Shown: positions 57,985 through 64,000 of the stretch, piece by piece
How positions within the stretch are numbered: position 1 is the stretch's first letter
Layout: each line of letters starts with the position of its first letter
Assembly (NCBI RefSeq): GCF_051811025.1
Contig: NZ_JBPWQE010000001.1
Location: 310,001 to 374,000 of the forward strand
Reading direction: 5' to 3'
From: Tardiphaga sp051811025
Lineage (GTDB): Bacteria > Pseudomonadota > Alphaproteobacteria > Rhizobiales > Xanthobacteraceae
DNA: 64,000 bases
Notes under the pieces: model-generated
The model's database searches: none
Seen by the model: only the letters and a program-made list of their open reading frames with translations
Told to the model about the DNA's origin: nothing
Translations under genes and position numbers: made by a program

Positions 57985-58758
57985 TTAATCTTCCGACTTG
58001 ATCTCATCACCCGCAGCGATCGTGCCGCCGGTGATGACCTCGGCATATACGCCGCAGTCGGCATGGCCGTAGGTCTGCAGCAGCGTTTTCGGAATCGTCA
58101 GATCCCGCGCGGCTGTATCCGGATCGACATTGGTCGCTGCACAGCGAACGATGCGCTTCACAACCTTGAGCCGGGTGCTGCCGATAGCAAGCGTCCGGTC
58201 GATCATCTCGAATTCATGCCAAGCCGGCCAGCCCGCTAGATACAAGTTGCCGCGAAAGCGCAGCGGATGTACCGGCTGCCCAACGGCCTTTTCGAGATCG
58301 TTGACGCTGGCGAGGTTGATGATCGACACCACCTTGCGCGGCACGTCCGAAAAGCTATGGCCGTCCGCGAACAGCACTTTGGGTGGCCCGCGTAGTTCAT
58401 CGGCAAAATGTGCAGCGAAGAACGCTTCGATCTCCGCACGTCCTTCGGCCGTCTGCAGGTTGGCCCGCGCTGCCTCCACGTTGTCCTGCCGGATCGTCAG
58501 CGTATGGCTGGTGTCGTCGTAGTGGCTGCGCAGCGCCGCCAGGCGCTCGTTGCGCATCAGCATCAGAAACTGGGTCTTGGGAAAATATTGCGGTGCTGCC
58601 GGGTCGAACCCGATCGGGCCGTTCTCGATGGCGTATCGCCGGTCGGCCGGCAGGGGCTGGCCGGGCATCAGCGTGACTTGTTCCAGAGGCTCGGGCGTCA
58701 GGCCCTTCACGGGATAGCGGTAGATGCTGGCAACGCTGGCGTAAGACTGTTCTGGCAT
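57985..58758 (-). CDS. MOSC domain-containing protein
   Basis: 257 residues. An N-terminal MOSC_N barrel (VASIYRYPVKGLTPEPLEQV) precedes the MOSC domain with RFRGNLYLAGWPAWHEFEMI and the Cys in KRIVRCAATNVDPDTAARDL. The family includes molybdenum-cofactor sulfurase and YcbX/mARC-type reductases that use Moco to reduce N-hydroxylated compounds. No partner reductase is adjacent. It is divergent from clpB. Confidence 0.88.
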   Translation of the reverse strand: MPEQSYASVASIYRYPVKGLTPEPLEQVTLMPGQPLPADRRYAIENGPIGFDPAAPQYFPKTQFLMLMRNERLAALRSHYDDTSHTLTIRQDNVEAARANLQTAEGRAEIEAFFAAHFADELRGPPKVLFADGHSFSDVPRKVVSIINLASVNDLEKAVGQPVHPLRFRGNLYLAGWPAWHEFEMIDRTLAIGSTRLKVVKRIVRCAATNVDPDTAARDLTIPKTLLQTYGHADCGVYAEVITGGTIAAGDEIKSED

Positions 58759-58989
58759 GGTTCCGGTCTTAAGAGATTTGGGCCCGTAGCGCCATGGCCG
58801 AGCCGATTGGAATTTTATGTGGACCCCTTCCGTTTCGGGAACTGGCTGCCCACATTTGCATCAAGCTGGTTTTGACGCCAGCGACGACCGCAGCCGGTTG
58901 ACGACGATCAATGCGGCCTGCGGACACCCAATGAAGATGCCCCATCCGTGCTTTCGAGGCGGACAGGGCAGGCCGAGGGACAACACACG

Positions 58990-61629
<2,640 letters not shown>

Positions 61630-61650
61630 CGGCACGGGTTTAAACGCAAC

Positions 61651-61683
61651 GAAACGGCCTGAACCTCGCGGTTCGGGCCGTTT
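61651..61683 (+). terminator. Terminator after clpB
   Basis: gaaacggcc (61651-61659) plus gaacc, then tcgc and ggttc plus ggccgtttc (61675-61683) form a long stem with one T/G mismatch. Strong despite the modest T-tail. Confidence 0.85.
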
Positions 61684-61701
61684 CCACGTCGGAGAAAGAT
61701 C

Positions 61702-62340
61702 ATGACCCGCATTCTCGTGGTCGGCGCCACCGGCCTTGTCGGCCGCCATGTCATCGCCAAAGCGCTCGCCGACAGTCGGATCACGCGCGTCATAGCGCCG
61801 ACCCGTCGGCTGCTCGAGGCGCATGCGAAGCTCGACAACCCGCTGGTCGATTTCGACCGGTTACCAGCCGAGGCCGACTGGTGGGACGTCGATGCTGTGA
61901 TCTGTGCACTCGGCACGACGCGCGCCAAGGCCGGCTCGGATCAGGCGTTTCGCGTGGTGGATCATGATTACCCGCTCGAAGTCGCCCGGCTGGCGCGCAA
62001 CCACGGCGCTAGTCGTTTCGCGCTCAATTCGTCGGTGGGTGCCAATGCGCGCTCAAAACTGCTTTATCCGCGTACCAAAGGCGAAGTGGAGGAAGCGCTG
62101 AAGGCGATGGGCTTTCAGTCTTTGACGATTGTGCGGCCGGGCCTGATCGGCGGCGATCGCGACGAATTCCGGCTGGGCGAACGCATCGCGGCAGTTGTGC
62201 TCGGTATCCTCGGTCCGGTCCTGCCGCGCAGCTACCGGATCAGCCCCGCTGACAAGATCGCCGATGCATTGATCGAGGCGGCCGTGACAGGCGCGCCTGG
62301 TGTTCATCTGATCGGGTCTGTAGAGCTCGCTGCGGATTGA
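61702..62340 (+). CDS. NAD(P)-binding Rossmann-fold protein, HTATIP2/TIP30-like
   Basis: 212 residues. The N-terminus MTRILVVGATGLVGRHVIAK has the GxTGxxG dinucleotide motif. SRFALNSSVGANARSKLLYP and TIVRPGLIGGDRDEFR recall atypical SDRs of the TIP30/YbjT type. The classical YxxxK is reduced to YPRTKGEVE, so a full oxidoreductase role is uncertain. It is isolated after the clpB terminator. Confidence 0.85.
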   Translation: MTRILVVGATGLVGRHVIAKALADSRITRVIAPTRRLLEAHAKLDNPLVDFDRLPAEADWWDVDAVICALGTTRAKAGSDQAFRVVDHDYPLEVARLARNHGASRFALNSSVGANARSKLLYPRTKGEVEEALKAMGFQSLTIVRPGLIGGDRDEFRLGERIAAVVLGILGPVLPRSYRISPADKIADALIEAAVTGAPGVHLIGSVELAAD

Positions 62341-62418
62341 TCGCCGGACCTCAGCGTCCCTTTCGGCACGCCCGCGCGGCGTCGGTCTGACGCGCAGAAC
62401 AAGGCGAAAAATACGGAT

Positions 62419-64000
62419 TTAGCGGCTGGTCGTCGGCCGTGCTGGTGGCACCGCGCTGGTCACGCCGGCATCGGACACGCGGGCGCCGGGGCCACGCATG
62501 GTCATCTGGGTATCGATCCGGTCACGCTCCTTCTCGAAGCCTGCCATGATTGGCCCTTCGAGCGAGCGGCCGCGCGGCAGTTTCACGCGCATAGGATCGA
62601 CAAAGCGGCCGTTGACCAGAATTTCGTAGTGAACGTGGGCGCCGGTGGACATGCCGGTCGAACCGACGAAGCCAATGACCTGGCCCTGCCGCACGCGCTT
62701 GCCGGACTCCATGCCCTTGGCAAAGGCCGACATATGGCCGTAGGCGGTCTCGTAGCCGTTATTGTGCTTGATGCGGATATATTTGCCGTAGCCGCCTTCC
62801 CAGGCTGCTTTTTCGATCACGCCGTTTCCGGATGCGAAAATCGGGGTGCCGTAGGGCGTCGACCAGTCCACGCCGGTATGCATCTTGGTGTAGCCGAGGA
62901 TCGGGTGGCGGCGTCCGCCGAAGCCCGAACGCATGATGGCGTTGTTGACGGGTTTGCGGACCAGAAACTTCTTCGCGCTTTTGCCGGTCTCGTCATAGTA
63001 GTCGACGACGGAGTCGTCGGTGGTCAGGAAGCGATAGTATTTCTTGGTTTCGCCGCCCACCGTAAGCGAAGCGAACAACACTTCGGTCTTTTCGGTGATG
63101 GTGGCGCCTTCGTCTTCGCCGGCAAAGAACACGTCGAACGAGTCGCCGGGCTGTACTTTGCGTTGGAAATCCACGTCGTAGGAGTAGATCCGGATCATGT
63201 CCTCGATGACGGTGGCCGGGACCTTGTTGCGCAGCGCCGTCTCGTAAATGCTCTGATAGAGCCGCACGCCGGTGCCGTCATCCTCCTCGTCATCATCCGA
63301 TGCGCTTGGCGCTTCGGCGACGGTGTTCATGCTGGAGACATCGACGGCGACGTATTTGCCGAGATCCGAGAGGGCGGCGACCGCCTCGATGGTGGAATCG
63401 TTGGCGACGATGACGCGGTAGGGCTGCAAACGCTGGCCCGGTCCGGCCGGTGACATCAGAATTCGAACTTTCTGGCCTTCCTTCAGTCCGCCGTCGCGGC
63501 CGCGGGCACCCAGCGTAGTGGCAATGGCCTTGGCTTCCTCGGGCATTGCGCCCTGGTCGCGCAGGATCGTCAGGATGGTGTCGCCCTTCTTGACGATATG
63601 GATGCGCTCGCCATTCGGGTTGCCGCCGGTCGCCTGATCCTTGGTCTTGGCCAGCAGCGTGACGTTTTCCGGCACGATGCGGGTTTCGAAGCCGGCATAA
63701 GGATCGGCCGTGGTGCCTTCGGCGGCATAGGCCATCTTCATGTCAGGCTGTCCGCCGATATCGCCGGTGGCGCTGGCGACCGTCGTGTAGCGAACGCCGG
63801 TATTGCCGCGCCAGTTGGAGGCGTCGCGCACGCGCATCAAGACTTCATCGATAGCAACGCTGGCGCCGATCTTGGCTTTCGGCAGTACCTGACCGAGATC
63901 GCGGGTGACGAAGGAGACTTCGGCATCGGGCTCGACGGCATTCGGATTGGCCGCGGCGTCGTCGCTGTTCGGAACGGGGCTGCCGACATCGGTCAGCAGG
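62419..64000 (-). CDS. M23 family metalloendopeptidase (N-terminus beyond the window)
   Basis: The frame is open to base 64000 and the start is not seen; the visible 526 residues begin in LLTDVGSPVPNSDDAAANP. Residues near 130-200 hold a LysM/OapA-like region (IHIVKKGDTILTILRDQGA). The C-terminal lysostaphin-like domain has HPILGYTKMHTGVDWSTPYG (HxxxD zinc ligands) and GAHVHYEILVNGRFVDPM (HxH). It probably cleaves peptidoglycan crosslinks during growth or division. An N-terminal membrane anchor is expected outside the window. Confidence 0.92.
   Translation of the reverse strand, partial: LLTDVGSPVPNSDDAAANPNAVEPDAEVSFVTRDLGQVLPKAKIGASVAIDEVLMRVRDASNWRGNTGVRYTTVASATGDIGGQPDMKMAYAAEGTTADPYAGFETRIVPENVTLLAKTKDQATGGNPNGERIHIVKKGDTILTILRDQGAMPEEAKAIATTLGARGRDGGLKEGQKVRILMSPAGPGQRLQPYRVIVANDSTIEAVAALSDLGKYVAVDVSSMNTVAEAPSASDDDEEDDGTGVRLYQSIYETALRNKVPATVIEDMIRIYSYDVDFQRKVQPGDSFDVFFAGEDEGATITEKTEVLFASLTVGGETKKYYRFLTTDDSVVDYYDETGKSAKKFLVRKPVNNAIMRSGFGGRRHPILGYTKMHTGVDWSTPYGTPIFASGNGVIEKAAWEGGYGKYIRIKHNNGYETAYGHMSAFAKGMESGKRVRQGQVIGFVGSTGMSTGAHVHYEILVNGRFVDPMRVKLPRGRSLEGPIMAGFEKERDRIDTQMTMRGPGARVSDAGVTSAVPPARPTTSR

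Noticed and set aside
58760..58989. Possible sigma-32 promoter before clpB
   Set aside because: I could not find a convincing CTTG...CCnnAT pair at the right spacing, so no promoter is claimed.

Overview
The window is a high-GC alphaproteobacterial chromosome segment, most like the Nitrobacteraceae (Bradyrhizobium, Rhodopseudomonas, Afipia, Tardiphaga). This rests on a CpdR receiver, a TlpA-type thioredoxin beside argH-lptM-lysA, a SAM-II riboswitch before metX-metW, a chorismate mutase-hisC-tyrC operon, and inverted-repeat intergenic elements of the kind common in that family. I see no rRNA, tRNA, CRISPR array, prophage or intact insertion sequence. Both ends are cut: an AbrB-family membrane protein on the left and an M23 endopeptidase on the right.

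Layout. 0-9 kb: membrane and envelope functions (AbrB, two small secreted Cys proteins, a CidA/CidB pair, TauE, a Tat-type DsbA), an AlkA-like glycosylase, a DUF2855 protein and a ClC channel. 9-13.3 kb: an HNH protein, then a minus-strand catabolic operon (GntR regulator, fumarylacetoacetate-hydrolase-fold enzyme, PuuE-like deacetylase, Bug binding protein) with a palindrome touching the regulator's start. 13.5-16 kb: an esterase, an HtrA-like protein that has lost its catalytic triad, and a small zinc-ribbon protein. 16-20.8 kb: a probable copper locus (YcnI-PCuAC fusion, TonB receptor, DUF2946 protein) and a CDF transporter. 21-24 kb: L,D-transpeptidase, DUF2252 protein, SDR/LysR pair.

25-26.9 kb: the clearest horizontal transfer. 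A low-GC segment carrying one nitrilase-family gene lies between a truncated 5' copy of gluQ and a complete gluQ. The two gluQ 5' ends differ at about 20 of 145 aligned bases, so this is not a simple recent duplication. 27-33.5 kb: hybrid histidine kinase, YihY, HIG1 protein, PduO adenosyltransferase, etfBA, hydroxybutyryl-CoA dehydrogenase, tautomerase (with a coupled 37-residue ORF). 33.6-38.6 kb: LysR, YjfB-like protein, AraC/MFS pair, VOC, DUF1428, TlpA. 38.7-45 kb: argH-lptM-lysA and a large DUF4175 protein flanked by two copies of an inverted-repeat element. 45-52 kb: cpdR, an MJ0042 zinc-ribbon protein, ftsEX, YdcF, PlsC, ChaC, DUF2125. 51.7-57 kb: aromatic amino acid and methionine synthesis. 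57-64 kb: a CHAP-like secreted protein, a MOSC protein, clpB, an NAD(P)-binding protein and the M23 peptidase.

Most of the window is ordinary core chromosome. The items most worth following are the gluQ/nitrilase islet, the triad-less HtrA homologue, the fused copper chaperone, the uncharacterised GntR-controlled catabolic operon, the coupled micro-ORF after the tautomerase, and the SAM-II element backed by a classical terminator.
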